A DNA stretch of 64,000 nucleotides from Williamsia muralis. GTDB lineage: Bacteria; Actinomycetota; Actinomycetes; Mycobacteriales; Mycobacteriaceae. Positions within the stretch are counted from its first letter, which is position 1. Each line of letters begins with the position of its first letter. A model generated the notes under the pieces. It saw nothing but the letters and a program-made list of their open reading frames with translations. It was not told the DNA's origin and did not search any database. Positions 36,548 to 44,943 of the stretch are shown here, one piece after another. Where the stretch lies: the NCBI RefSeq assembly GCF_002735905.1, contig NZ_PEBD01000010.1, forward strand, positions 1,642,943 through 1,706,942, given 5' to 3'. Both the position numbers and the translations under genes were made by a program.

Positions 36548-37570
36548 TTAGCTACCTATAATTGATGGCCACAGTTTTGCGGCGCCCGCAGATATTGCGA
36601 CCTCTGTCAAGTAGTCGTCCCAGCTGCGAACGGATCCGAAGTCTGAGCGCCAAGACAACAACCGATTGGTGTGGCGGTGGAGTTCATGTTCAGCGGTGAA
36701 GCCGATAGCACCCATTGCCTGATGCGCGTTTCGGACGACCGTTGAGGTTGCATGTCCCGCCATTGAGAGTGACGCGGCAATTGCGAAACGGCTGTGAGAG
36801 TCGCTGAAACCACGCTCATGAACGAGGTGGGCAGCTGCCTCTGCACCCGCGCGCGCAACTTCAGCCTCTGAGGCCAAATCGGCGACAAGTTGTTGTACTG
36901 CTTGGAACTTGGCGAGGGGACGACCGAACTGGACACGAACTGTGGTGTGTTCAACGACTAGTTGTTGGATCCTGCTCATCGCGCCGACGATGAGATGTGC
37001 CCGCGCCAGACCGCCGCGAAAGTGGAACTCGCGGACTGCTCCTTCGTCGACTTGGATGCCAGATAGCCCGGACAATTCGAACCCCATGTCGTCGCGAGGC
37101 TCACCGGCGTAATTAACTCCGAGGGAAGCCTCCGCCAGCGGCACTGGGACGTCGGCTACGAACCAAGCGTCCGAACGTGGGTAGAGGATCACGACTCTGT
37201 CGACCGCTCGCCCCCACGGCACTGCTCGAGAAAATCCCCGTGCGTCTGTGACCGCGGCGGTGCGGATGAGATCGTCGTCCGCTTGAATCGCCGCATTGTC
37301 CAGAAGCCAACCTGCAAGCAGATCATTCTCGGCGATCGGTGCGCGGGCGGCGTCTCGACCCACCGCTTCGAGTAGGTACATCGACTCGATCCAGCTGCCA
37401 CCACTGCCGTTTCGGCTCTCCCCGCCCGTCAGTCGGTCAAGGCCGAGGCTCGCGAGACGTTTCCACAACTCGTAGTCTACGGAAGCTTCGTCGCGCTCTT
37501 CATTCGTTCCGCGGTTTCGTGAAAATACCGATGCCAACATGTCCACGAGCTCTTTGTAATCGTCGTTCAT
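36548..37570 (-). CDS. acyl-CoA dehydrogenase, non-catalytic-type subunit
   Basis: A protein of 340 residues of acyl-CoA dehydrogenase fold. Motifs: VQFGRPLAKFQAVQQLVADL, GAIGFTAEHELHRHTNRLLSW. The helix position where the catalytic Glu often sits reads RGGLARAHLIVG, without Glu. The upstream gene encodes a second subunit that has it, and the two overlap by four bases (ATGA). This matches the FadE/ChsE alpha2beta2 pairs that oxidise steroid or bulky side-chain CoA esters. Likely substrate: a branched or ring-bearing acyl-CoA. Confidence 0.87.
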   Translation of the reverse strand: MNDDYKELVDMLASVFSRNRGTNEERDEASVDYELWKRLASLGLDRLTGGESRNGSGGSWIESMYLLEAVGRDAARAPIAENDLLAGWLLDNAAIQADDDLIRTAAVTDARGFSRAVPWGRAVDRVVILYPRSDAWFVADVPVPLAEASLGVNYAGEPRDDMGFELSGLSGIQVDEGAVREFHFRGGLARAHLIVGAMSRIQQLVVEHTTVRVQFGRPLAKFQAVQQLVADLASEAEVARAGAEAAAHLVHERGFSDSHSRFAIAASLSMAGHATSTVVRNAHQAMGAIGFTAEHELHRHTNRLLSWRSDFGSVRSWDDYLTEVAISAGAAKLWPSIIGS

Positions 37571-38691
37571 CGCATCCCCAATCCACGAGAAATAACTCCG
37601 CGAAGCACCTCGGAGGTGCCCCCGCGAAGGGTAAAACCGGGTCGTTGCATCAGACCAGATGTCAGCAAACTGTCGAACGCCGGCGAGGTTGTTGCCTGAC
37701 TGGTCCAGACTGAATCCACCACCTCAACAATGTCGCCTTCCGTTCTGGTTCCGACGTGCTTGACGATGGAAGCGTCAAGATCGGCGTTGAGGCCACCGGA
37801 GAGCTGCACAGCAACTTGCTGGGACATGTGGTGCAGCCCGAACAAGCGGCCCATCATCTGGCCAAAGGAACTGTCTGGTGGCACTGCGTCGGAGGCAATC
37901 TGGTCGCATGCTGCAGCCAGAAGGGGAAAGGTAGACATGAAGCGCTCTGGTCCGCTTCGCTCAAATCCGAGCTCTGACGTTACTTGGCGCCATCCATCTC
38001 CGATCGTCCCCAACACCATGTCATCTGGAATAAAGACGTCGTCGAGCAGCACCTCATTGAAATGGTGATCACCAGCCATAGTGAGAATTGGCTGGACCTC
38101 GACACCGGGGCTGTCAAGGAGGACGATGAACTGACTCAGTCCGGCGTGCCTACGATCAGGATCGAGCGCAGAGGTTCGGGCTAGAGCAAATAGCGCTGTC
38201 GCATGATGGGCACCAGAAGTCCAGAGCTTTGTCCCAGATATCCGCCAGCCGCCTTCGACCTGGACGGCTCGAGTCCGGACGCTAGCAAGATCTGAACCGG
38301 ATTCAGGTTCGCTCATGCCAATTGCCCATGAGATGTCGCCGGTCGCGATTCCGGGAAGAAACTTGTGCCGCTGAGATTCGGTGCCGAAAGCTAACAACGA
38401 CGGCGCAGCTTGGCGATCGGCCACCCAGTGTGCGGCCACGGGCGCGCCTATCGCTAGCAACTCCTCGGTGACAACGAATCTCTCTAGGAAGCTGCGTCCG
38501 TGGCCGCCGTAGGCGGCGGGGATCGTCATGCCGATCCATCCGCGTTCTGCGAGCAGTCTGCTGAAGCCGGCATCCCATCCCGTCAACCAGGCATCGACGG
38601 CGGGGGCAAACTGGCCGCGAGCGATGGACTCGGTAAGGAAGTCCCTAACCTCATGGCGCAGATCCTCAAGGATCGGGTCGTCAATGTGCAT
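37567..38691 (-). CDS. acyl-CoA dehydrogenase, catalytic-type subunit
   Basis: A protein of 374 residues. FAD/acyl-CoA motifs AIGMSEPESGSDLASVRT and GTKLWTSGAHHA, and a C-terminal GGTSEVLRGVISRGLG. Glu244 in SELGFERSG sits at the position of the catalytic base in isovaleryl-CoA-type enzymes, while the MCAD position has Gly. Together with the next gene it would form a heteromeric dehydrogenase introducing the 2,3 double bond of a CoA ester. It is preceded by the crotonase-family gene two bases away. Confidence 0.9.
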   Translation of the reverse strand: MHIDDPILEDLRHEVRDFLTESIARGQFAPAVDAWLTGWDAGFSRLLAERGWIGMTIPAAYGGHGRSFLERFVVTEELLAIGAPVAAHWVADRQAAPSLLAFGTESQRHKFLPGIATGDISWAIGMSEPESGSDLASVRTRAVQVEGGWRISGTKLWTSGAHHATALFALARTSALDPDRRHAGLSQFIVLLDSPGVEVQPILTMAGDHHFNEVLLDDVFIPDDMVLGTIGDGWRQVTSELGFERSGPERFMSTFPLLAAACDQIASDAVPPDSSFGQMMGRLFGLHHMSQQVAVQLSGGLNADLDASIVKHVGTRTEGDIVEVVDSVWTSQATTSPAFDSLLTSGLMQRPGFTLRGGTSEVLRGVISRGLGMR

Positions 38692-38693
38692 GA

Positions 38694-39512
38694 TCAGCCA
38701 CCTGTGTAGACGCCGTCGCGACGCTCCATGAACGCCGACAGGGCCTCGCGATGATCGTCACTGTGATGCGACATGGCCTGCATGGCGGCGGACAATTCAA
38801 GGAAGGAGTCGAAGTCCTGACGTCCGGATTCGCGCAGTAACCTCTTCGTCAGACGCACTGACACGGGCGGGTTGGCAGCGATCTTCTTGGCAAGGCCGAT
38901 GGCCTCACCCATTAGATCTCCTGGAGCAACAACTCGCGAGACAAGGCCCCAGCGCATCGCGGTGTCGGTGTCGATTCGATCGCCCGTGAAGGCCATCTCG
39001 GCGGCTCGAGCGGGACCGATCGCGCGTGGCAGCAACCACGCACCACCATCGCCGGGGATGATTCCAAGTTTTACGAAACTCTCGGCGAAGAACGCCGTCG
39101 ACGAGGCGATTCGGAGGTCACACATCAGCGCAAGGTCGCATCCGGCTCCGATGGCTGGTCCGTTGATCGCAGCAATAATGGGGACGTGGCAGCCGTACAC
39201 CGTGCGCGCTAGATGTTGGATACCCCGCCGATACGCCGAGAACATCTCGTGCGGCTTGCCTTCAAACATGCCAGTACGGTTGGCCATCGCCGTTACATCA
39301 CCGCCTGCTGAAAATGCGGGGCCCGCGCCGGTGAGAATCGCAACCCGGATGTCTGGGTCGTTGTTCGCGTTGTGCACGAGAGTTGTCAGTCGTGCGACAA
39401 CGGCGTCGTGTGAAATCGGGTTGCGCGTGTCCGGCATGTTCAGTGTCCACGTCGCTATGTGATCACTGATGTCTGCCAGCACGACATCATCGGCGGTTGA
39501 CAAGAATCTCAC
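38694..39512 (-). CDS. enoyl-CoA hydratase/isomerase family protein
   Basis: 272 residues with a GTG start at 39512 behind GAGGGG. Crotonase motifs: oxyanion hole GAGPAFSAGGDV and GPAIGAGCDLALMCDLRIAS, then FAESFVKLGIIPGDGGAWLLPR. A Glu in FAES may be the acid/base. It probably hydrates the enoyl-CoA formed by the adjacent acyl-CoA dehydrogenase; isomerase or lyase activity is possible. First gene of the minus-strand crotonase / dehydrogenase operon. Confidence 0.9.
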   Translation of the reverse strand: MRFLSTADDVVLADISDHIATWTLNMPDTRNPISHDAVVARLTTLVHNANNDPDIRVAILTGAGPAFSAGGDVTAMANRTGMFEGKPHEMFSAYRRGIQHLARTVYGCHVPIIAAINGPAIGAGCDLALMCDLRIASSTAFFAESFVKLGIIPGDGGAWLLPRAIGPARAAEMAFTGDRIDTDTAMRWGLVSRVVAPGDLMGEAIGLAKKIAANPPVSVRLTKRLLRESGRQDFDSFLELSAAMQAMSHHSDDHREALSAFMERRDGVYTGG

Positions 39513-39541
39513 CCCTCGGGAGTCTGCAGAAGGTAAAACTT

Positions 39542-39561
39542 ACAAACATAATCATAGTAAC
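39542..39561. promoter_or_regulatory. AT-rich operator/promoter candidate
   Basis: ACAAACATAATCATAGTAAC, between the crotonase operon and the MFS stop. The left half (ACAAACATA) matches one arm of the palindrome at 28210-28231 and the right half has CATAGTAAC, close to CATAGTTAC at 52540. Assigned by similarity only. Confidence 0.35.
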
Positions 39562-39605
39562 AGGGAGTATTGAGACATACCCTGTTTCCTCGAAACTGCT
39601 GGAGT

Positions 39606-40997
39606 TCAGAGCCGGTTGGGGAGCTTACGATCGAACACCGTCAGCGCGAGCACGACGATGGTGACAGTGATGAGGATGTCGGCGATTGAATGCAAGCCAG
39701 AATCGGTTGCGCCATCTTGAAACACAACACCGATGATGCTGCCTGATGCGATTGCACCGACGTACGTCGACGTTCTCAGTAGACCCGCCGCAGTCCCGGT
39801 TTCGTCGGATCGTGCCTGCGCGAACACGGCCGATTGGTTGCCGATTGATGCTAGACCGATGGCCAGACCTGCAACTGCGGTCAAGGCAACCGAGAAGGCA
39901 GGGGAGGTCCCCGTATTTAAGAGTCGGAGGCCTATCGCGGTAATGATCGCGATCACCGCGCTCGCGAGCAAAGGTGCCCTCACGAGGTTGCGGCGCGAGA
40001 CAGGCCGGGTGATGAGGGCGCCGGCAATACTCATCGGGACTACGAGTAGGCCAGTGACAGTCGCGGAAAGTCCCTGTGCCTCCTGGAGCCATTGCGTGAG
40101 ACCGTACATGACGCAGTACGCGACGAGCATGGTTCCGGCGCTCCGGATGTACGTGTGAGTTAGAGCCCGGTTTTCTATCAGCGAACGAATGTCTATAAAC
40201 GGGTGACCCGCCTTAAGCTCCCAGAGGAGCAGGCCTGCTAGGCATGTCGCAGAAACTGCGAGCGAAACCCATTCGAAGTAAGGCAGAGCTGTCAAGAACA
40301 CCACCAGGGCGGTGAGCATTGCGCCGAACAAACACATGCCGGCCAAGTCGAGTGCACGCAGAATCTCACGCCAGTTCGGCGAATGGATGCGCGGCGGATC
40401 AGAGGGGAGCCACTTCAGCGCCATAGCCAAAACAACAAAGGCGATGGGGATGTTGATCCAGAAAGTAGCTTGCCAGCCGGCCACGCTGACCAGGATCCCT
40501 CCTAGTGGCAGGCCTAGCAGAACTGTCACTTGGCTCGATATCACAAGATTTCCGAGCACCCCACCGGGCGCGACGCCCGTATTGGCCGCGCGCTGCCGAA
40601 TCATTAACATCGACGCGGGAAATCCGGCAGAAGTACCCACGCCCAGGAGCACCCGAGCGAGTACGAGAACGGCAACGTTGCCCGCAAGCGCACCGACCGT
40701 GCCGCCGGCGATTACGAGGAGCGCTCCGACTACGAATATCTTCTTGGCGCCGAACTGTTCTGCGCACCTGCCCATGGCCGGTTGTGCAATGGCGCTCGCG
40801 ACGTAAAGGACCGTTACGAGCACTGCAACTTGGCCGATGGAGACATCCATCGCTGCAGCGATGGGCACGAGCGCTGTAGCGATGATCGAGCTGTTGATGG
40901 GATTGAGTCCAGAGCTGATGACGAGCGGGGTCGTGAAGCGCCACCCAAACGCGTTGTCGCTCGATCCGGCCACCGACGCCTCTGGCCGTGGGGTCAC
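39606..40997 (-). CDS. MFS transporter (DHA2-like)
   Basis: 463 residues with a GTG start at 40997 overlapping the MarR stop (GTGA). Many hydrophobic helices; SSGLNPINSSIIATALVPI in the first and GRCAEQFGAKKIF in the motif A loop. Clear paralogue of the 23140-24549 transporter. MarR-MFS coupling is a common arrangement for efflux of toxic aromatics, so export of a substrate or intermediate is likely. Confidence 0.87.
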   Translation of the reverse strand: MTPRPEASVAGSSDNAFGWRFTTPLVISSGLNPINSSIIATALVPIAAAMDVSIGQVAVLVTVLYVASAIAQPAMGRCAEQFGAKKIFVVGALLVIAGGTVGALAGNVAVLVLARVLLGVGTSAGFPASMLMIRQRAANTGVAPGGVLGNLVISSQVTVLLGLPLGGILVSVAGWQATFWINIPIAFVVLAMALKWLPSDPPRIHSPNWREILRALDLAGMCLFGAMLTALVVFLTALPYFEWVSLAVSATCLAGLLLWELKAGHPFIDIRSLIENRALTHTYIRSAGTMLVAYCVMYGLTQWLQEAQGLSATVTGLLVVPMSIAGALITRPVSRRNLVRAPLLASAVIAIITAIGLRLLNTGTSPAFSVALTAVAGLAIGLASIGNQSAVFAQARSDETGTAAGLLRTSTYVGAIASGSIIGVVFQDGATDSGLHSIADILITVTIVVLALTVFDRKLPNRL

Positions 40998-41476
40998 CTC
41001 GTAGATTCGGGCAGGGACCGGCTGATTTCATCAGCCCTGATGTCTGCCAGCTTGGTTAGTATTCCGATTGCAGCAGAGAGTGTTTCGCGCTCCTGGGCAG
41101 AGATGGCGTCGTCGATTGCATGCGCGAGCCAATCGTTGCGCGATTGAACAATAGACTCAATGAGCCGCTGACCAGCGACGGTCGCGGACACCAGTTTTTT
41201 GCGCCCATCGTTTGGATCCGGCGTACTGACAATCAGATTCTCTTGCCTCAACGCGCCAATGGTCTCAGCCATAGATTGCGCGCGGACGTGTTCGGACTGC
41301 GCAAGATCGGCCGCCGTGATCTTTCCCGACTCGACAATCCGGCCTAAGGCCGATAGTTGCGACACGGTCAATTCCTGACTGATTCCGGACTGCTCGACGC
41401 GAAGCCTCGCCCTCAACCTTGCAATGGCCAGCGAGAGCTCGTGGGCGATAACCGGTGTGGGTTTGTCGTGCTGCAC
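40994..41476 (-). CDS. MarR-family transcriptional regulator
   Basis: A protein of 160 residues, GTG start at 41476. Winged-helix features: LTVSQLSALGRIVESGKIT, DLAQSEHVRAQSMAETIGAL, and wing STPDPNDGRKKLVSAT. It overlaps the MFS start by four bases, so it probably controls that pump and its own operon. The divergent crotonase gene at 41551 starts only 74 bases away and may share the promoter region. Confidence 0.9.
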   Translation of the reverse strand: MQHDKPTPVIAHELSLAIARLRARLRVEQSGISQELTVSQLSALGRIVESGKITAADLAQSEHVRAQSMAETIGALRQENLIVSTPDPNDGRKKLVSATVAGQRLIESIVQSRNDWLAHAIDDAISAQERETLSAAIGILTKLADIRADEISRSLPESTR

Positions 41477-41550
41477 ACGAAGAAGAGTAGCATCGATCGG
41501 GAAACTGGGCAGTTTGCCTGTCTATACATCGTCGGAGACTGAGGTGACCT

Positions 41551-42324
41551 GTGGATGCTGAACTACTGACAGTCGATCGTGGACACGTCCGGACCTTCAC
41601 CCTGAATCGGCCCAAGCGATTAAACGCACTATCAACCGCTCTGCAGTATGAGTTGGCGGACAGGCTGATCGAAGCTGACCTAGACGAATCGGTCCGCGTG
41701 GTGGTCGTCACCGGCAGCGGCGACAGAGCCTTTTGCCCAGGAATCGACCTCAAAGAGCTGAGATCGGCGCCAAGCGGCGTGTGGCGAGGACCGTATGCCC
41801 AACCACGAAAGGCGCTATGGGAAGTTTTATTCGAGGTTTCGAAGCCAACCATCGCCGCGTTGAACGGCCTAGCGGTTGGCGGAGGATTCGAGCTTGCACT
41901 TGCTTGCGATCTAGTTGTCGGGGTATCGGGAGTGTCGGTGGGCCTACCGGAGGCAAAACTCGGATTGGCAGCGTCTTTCGGGTCAGCACAGCTGAGTCGC
42001 AGAGTTCCCTACGGCGTAGCATGCGACATACTCTTCACCGGACGACTGCGTCCCCTTGATGAACTAGTGCAGTGGGGCCTGGTCCAGAAAGTTGTCGGCC
42101 GCGGGCAGCTAGAGCGAGAAGTATCTGAACTGGCAGCGACGATTGCCGCGAATGCGCCGCTCAGTGTTCGGCGCATGAAGGCGACAATGGCCAAAGGGGC
42201 CGATCTGCCCCTCATGTCGGCGGTCAGGCTCGGTGCCGGACCAGATCCGTATATATCCAAGGATCGTCACGAAGGAGTGGCGGCTTTTCTAGAGAAACGT
42301 TCACCGCGGTGGACAGGAAAGTAG
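41551..42324 (+). CDS. enoyl-CoA hydratase/isomerase family protein
   Basis: 257 residues with a GTG start at 41551. Crotonase motifs SGDRAFCPGIDLKEL and NGLAVGGGFELALACDLVVG form the oxyanion hole; SVGLPEAKLGLAASFGSAQLS carries the Glu of LPEAKLG, but the usual PGGGG turn is AASFG. Likely a hydratase or another crotonase-type CoA enzyme in side-chain degradation. Convergent with the GntR gene, only 10 bases apart. Confidence 0.9.
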   Translation: MDAELLTVDRGHVRTFTLNRPKRLNALSTALQYELADRLIEADLDESVRVVVVTGSGDRAFCPGIDLKELRSAPSGVWRGPYAQPRKALWEVLFEVSKPTIAALNGLAVGGGFELALACDLVVGVSGVSVGLPEAKLGLAASFGSAQLSRRVPYGVACDILFTGRLRPLDELVQWGLVQKVVGRGQLEREVSELAATIAANAPLSVRRMKATMAKGADLPLMSAVRLGAGPDPYISKDRHEGVAAFLEKRSPRWTGK

Positions 42325-42334
42325 CGGAAGGGGG

Positions 42335-43102
42335 TCAGAATCCGTTGCGTCCAGATGCCGCCATCGACGCCGCCCAAGGGCGGCGTGGCAGGTCACGGTA
42401 GGCGGCTTTCCACGCCTTGTTACCTTCATCGAGGTGACGCCGCATTTCCTTTTCTGCGGCCTCAGCGCTTCTTGCCGCCAACGCTTTGATGATTCGCTCG
42501 TGGGCCTTGATGGCGTTTGTACGATGCTGGTGGGTGAAGTCGCCGGCAACGACACCGAAAGCTAAACCGTCAGCGACGGATTCGAGCATCGCGGTAAGCA
42601 ACTCGAGCACCGGGCTATTGGCGGCGGCAGCAATTACCTCGTGAAATTCAACATTCTTCGCCCTGAAGACATCGCGATCATCAATGTTATCGGTGATCTC
42701 CTTATTGATACTTTTGAGCCTGGCGATGGTTTCGTCGTCAATATTCGATGCCGCCATACGGGCCAGCATGGGCTCTAGCGCCTGCCGGGCCTCGAACAGT
42801 TTGGAAAACGGTACGTCCTGGTACTGCATCAAGAGAGTCAGGGCTTCGCCGAGATCGGCCGCGCGCGGTTGGCGAACGATTGGCCCCCCGTCCCGGCCGG
42901 CGCGAATGGTCAGGATGCCTCGACTCTCGAGCAGGCGTAACGCCTCGCGGAGAGTGCTTCGGCCCACTTTGTAGGTGTCGAGCATTTGCCGCTCGTTCGG
43001 TAACCTAGTTCCCTCCGCCAGTGCCTCGTTGACGATCTGATCGGTGATCGCACGTGCAACGATCTCGGACTGTTTGATCGGTCTTTGCACTCCGCCAGTC
43101 AC
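42335..43102 (-). CDS. GntR/FadR-family transcriptional regulator
   Basis: A protein of 255 residues. N-terminal winged helix: GTRLPNERQMLDTYKVGRST LREALRLL, with the common SRGILTIRAGRDGG wing. The C-terminal FCD domain has the expected metal/ligand residues spread as FEARQALEP, FHEVIAAAANSPV and AHERIIKAL. FadR-type members sense organic or acyl acids. It stands upstream of, and divergent from, the TauD gene, so it is a candidate regulator of that cluster. Confidence 0.9.
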   Translation of the reverse strand: MTGGVQRPIKQSEIVARAITDQIVNEALAEGTRLPNERQMLDTYKVGRSTLREALRLLESRGILTIRAGRDGGPIVRQPRAADLGEALTLLMQYQDVPFSKLFEARQALEPMLARMAASNIDDETIARLKSINKEITDNIDDRDVFRAKNVEFHEVIAAAANSPVLELLTAMLESVADGLAFGVVAGDFTHQHRTNAIKAHERIIKALAARSAEAAEKEMRRHLDEGNKAWKAAYRDLPRRPWAASMAASGRNGF

Positions 43103-43456
43103 TGCCCCTCACTCCCCGGTCCGCCGTTGTGGCGTCCATTTGCACTTCGGCTTCCAAGCCGCCAGTTCTGACATCGTTAGATCGGCGACCGTAACGCAGC
43201 GAGTGCGACCTTACTGATGACCACCGTCTCTATGACCACCATTCACACAGTTTAGGTGAGCGGTGGAACTTCCGCGGCGCCGACCCGCCGATAGGCGGTG
43301 CGCGGGCGCTTCTGCGTCCGGTGTGAGTGGGTGGGTGTTGCACATCACCCCAAAGATGCTTACTGTGATCATCATCATCGATCAGTAGTGCTGAACGTCT
43401 CCCGGCGGATGCCCCTCCCCGCGGGACCGATACCCCTCCCTTGGAAGGAAAACACC
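43103..43456. other. 354-bp divergent promoter region (GntR / TauD)
   Basis: It holds the promoters of the divergent GntR and TauD genes. TTACTGTGATC at 43360-43370 and GATCAGT at 43380-43386 form a bulged inverted repeat around ATCATCATC. TTACTGTGAT is shared with the site before the sugar-type ABC genes. An in-frame extension of the TauD frame to 43298 is not favoured, because GGAAGG precedes the ATG at 43457. Confidence 0.5.
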
Positions 43457-44284
43457 ATGAAAGCCATTCCCCTCGACGCACCTGTGGGCGTCGAACTCCA
43501 CGACCTCGACATGAGCGTGCCGTTTACCGAGGAGGAGATCTCGGTCCTTCGTGAGGCCTTCGACACCGGTGGATTCGTGCTGGTGCGTGGGCAAGAACTC
43601 GCCGACGAAGACCAGGACCGGTTCGTCACGTCGCTGGGCGAGCTGCACACGTTCCGCTGGGGCACCACAGTGGAATACCTGTCCAACGTCATCGAAAACA
43701 ACCCATCGCTGGCGGGAAGTCGCCGGCTGCTGTTCCACAACGACGGTGCGTACCGCCAAGACATCGCCGCAGGCACCTGCCTCTACGCCCAGGACGTTTC
43801 ACCGACCTCACCGCCCACTGCATTCGCCAATACTGTGCGCGCCTACGAAAACCTGCCCGAGGACATCAAAGACAAGATCGAGAACCTGCACGCCTACAAC
43901 ATGTTCGACACCAACGACACCGACGCCGAACAAAAACGCATGCGCCTGTCGAACTACCCCGAGGACGCGGATCTATCGACCGTCCAAGCCACCGAACACC
44001 CCATCGTCATCACCGTGCCGCACAGCGGCAAAAAGGCACTCTTCGTCAACGAGTTCAACACCAGCCACATCGTGGAGTACGGCCCACGATCCGAGGAAGG
44101 CGAAGAACTCCTACAAACCCTCTTCGCGGCCATCTACGACGACGCCAACACCTACATGCACCACTACACAAACAACGACCTTGTCCTCTTCAACAACCTC
44201 GCCGTCCAACACGCCCGCGTCGGCCAAATCGACAACAACCCCCGCACCCTGCGCCGCCTCGTCCTCAAAACACTCAACTGGTGA
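43457..44284 (+). CDS. TauD/TfdA-type Fe(II)/2-oxoglutarate dioxygenase (copy 1)
   Basis: 275 residues from the ATG at 43457, eight bases after GGAAGG. Metal ligands H94 and D96 (FHNDGAY) and distal H252 (NLAVQHARVG). From residue 65 on, it is identical in sequence to the partial gene at 63366-64000. Third codon positions are almost all C or G, unlike the neighbouring genes and the diverged paralogue at 24894, suggesting recent arrival from a higher-GC source. It likely hydroxylates an organic-acid-like substrate using 2-oxoglutarate. Confidence 0.9.
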   Translation: MKAIPLDAPVGVELHDLDMSVPFTEEEISVLREAFDTGGFVLVRGQELADEDQDRFVTSLGELHTFRWGTTVEYLSNVIENNPSLAGSRRLLFHNDGAYRQDIAAGTCLYAQDVSPTSPPTAFANTVRAYENLPEDIKDKIENLHAYNMFDTNDTDAEQKRMRLSNYPEDADLSTVQATEHPIVITVPHSGKKALFVNEFNTSHIVEYGPRSEEGEELLQTLFAAIYDDANTYMHHYTNNDLVLFNNLAVQHARVGQIDNNPRTLRRLVLKTLNW

Positions 44285-44290
44285 GCAAGC
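43650..44290 (+). repeat. 641-bp inverted repeat, left copy
   Basis: Reverse complement of 63360-64000. No mismatch was found over the segments compared by eye along the whole length. The repeat carries most of the TauD gene and ten bases after its stop, where homology ends. The left limit is set only by the window end of the partner. Confidence 0.92.
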
Positions 44291-44365
44291 GAACGGCTGG
44301 CCGCGATGTCTGTTGTAGGCCAATCCGGGGTGTACGCAGCGAGTACTTCTGGCATCGTCGCATTA

Positions 44366-44830
44366 ATGACCAGCACTGACTTCGTGGAACTTGCGACTGA
44401 GCTCCGAACCGCCGCCGGCCAGCTGATTCGGAAAATTCGCCGCGAGAGTGGTGAAACCGAGCTGACCTGGTCTCAGAGTCTTCTGCTAAGCAGTGTCGCT
44501 CGTCGCGGGACGGCGACTGCGAGTGAGCTAGCGGTCGAGAATGGCCTTCGAACTCAGACTGTGTGGTCGAGCCTGTCGACGCTCGAGCGACGCGGATTGA
44601 TCAGCAGGGAACGGGATCGGTCCGATCGACGAAATGTGTTAGCGACGCTAACGCCTGCCGCCCACGATGTGCTTGCAGCGCGCCATGAACGTGAGGTATG
44701 GCTCGCTATCGCACTGGAGCGCGACTTCAGTGCGGAGCAGATCGATGTCCTTCGGGAGGCGGTGCCATTGTTGCTTGCCTTGGCTGCAGCGGCGCCGGTT
44801 GGGTCGGCCAATGACACCCCAGACGACTAA
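44366..44830 (+). CDS. MarR-family transcriptional regulator
   Basis: 154 residues from the ATG at 44366 (MTSTDFVELATELR); the frame opens at 44306. Helix-turn-helix TWSQSLLLSSVARRG, ASELAVENGLRTQTVWSSLSTL, and wing RDRSDRRNVLATLT. It lies just after the left repeat boundary and before the extradiol dioxygenase, on the same strand. It may regulate the P450/extradiol operon. No strong ribosome-binding site supports either start. Confidence 0.87.
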   Translation: MTSTDFVELATELRTAAGQLIRKIRRESGETELTWSQSLLLSSVARRGTATASELAVENGLRTQTVWSSLSTLERRGLISRERDRSDRRNVLATLTPAAHDVLAARHEREVWLAIALERDFSAEQIDVLREAVPLLLALAAAAPVGSANDTPDD

Positions 44831-44943
44831 AGCCAGCTAACACCAGCGCATATTTGTGGTACTACTCACATTCCTATATACTCTGCGCATAGTAGATACA
44901 TTTACTCGGCGAGCCGGCGGGCTGGCATGACCTGGAGCAGCGA

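Noticed and set aside
43551..44318. Plus-strand ORF inside TauD copy 1, and its twin at 63218-63904
   Set aside because: Thr/Ser/Pro-rich shadow caused by the strong C bias of the TauD codons; present in both copies only because the DNA is duplicated.
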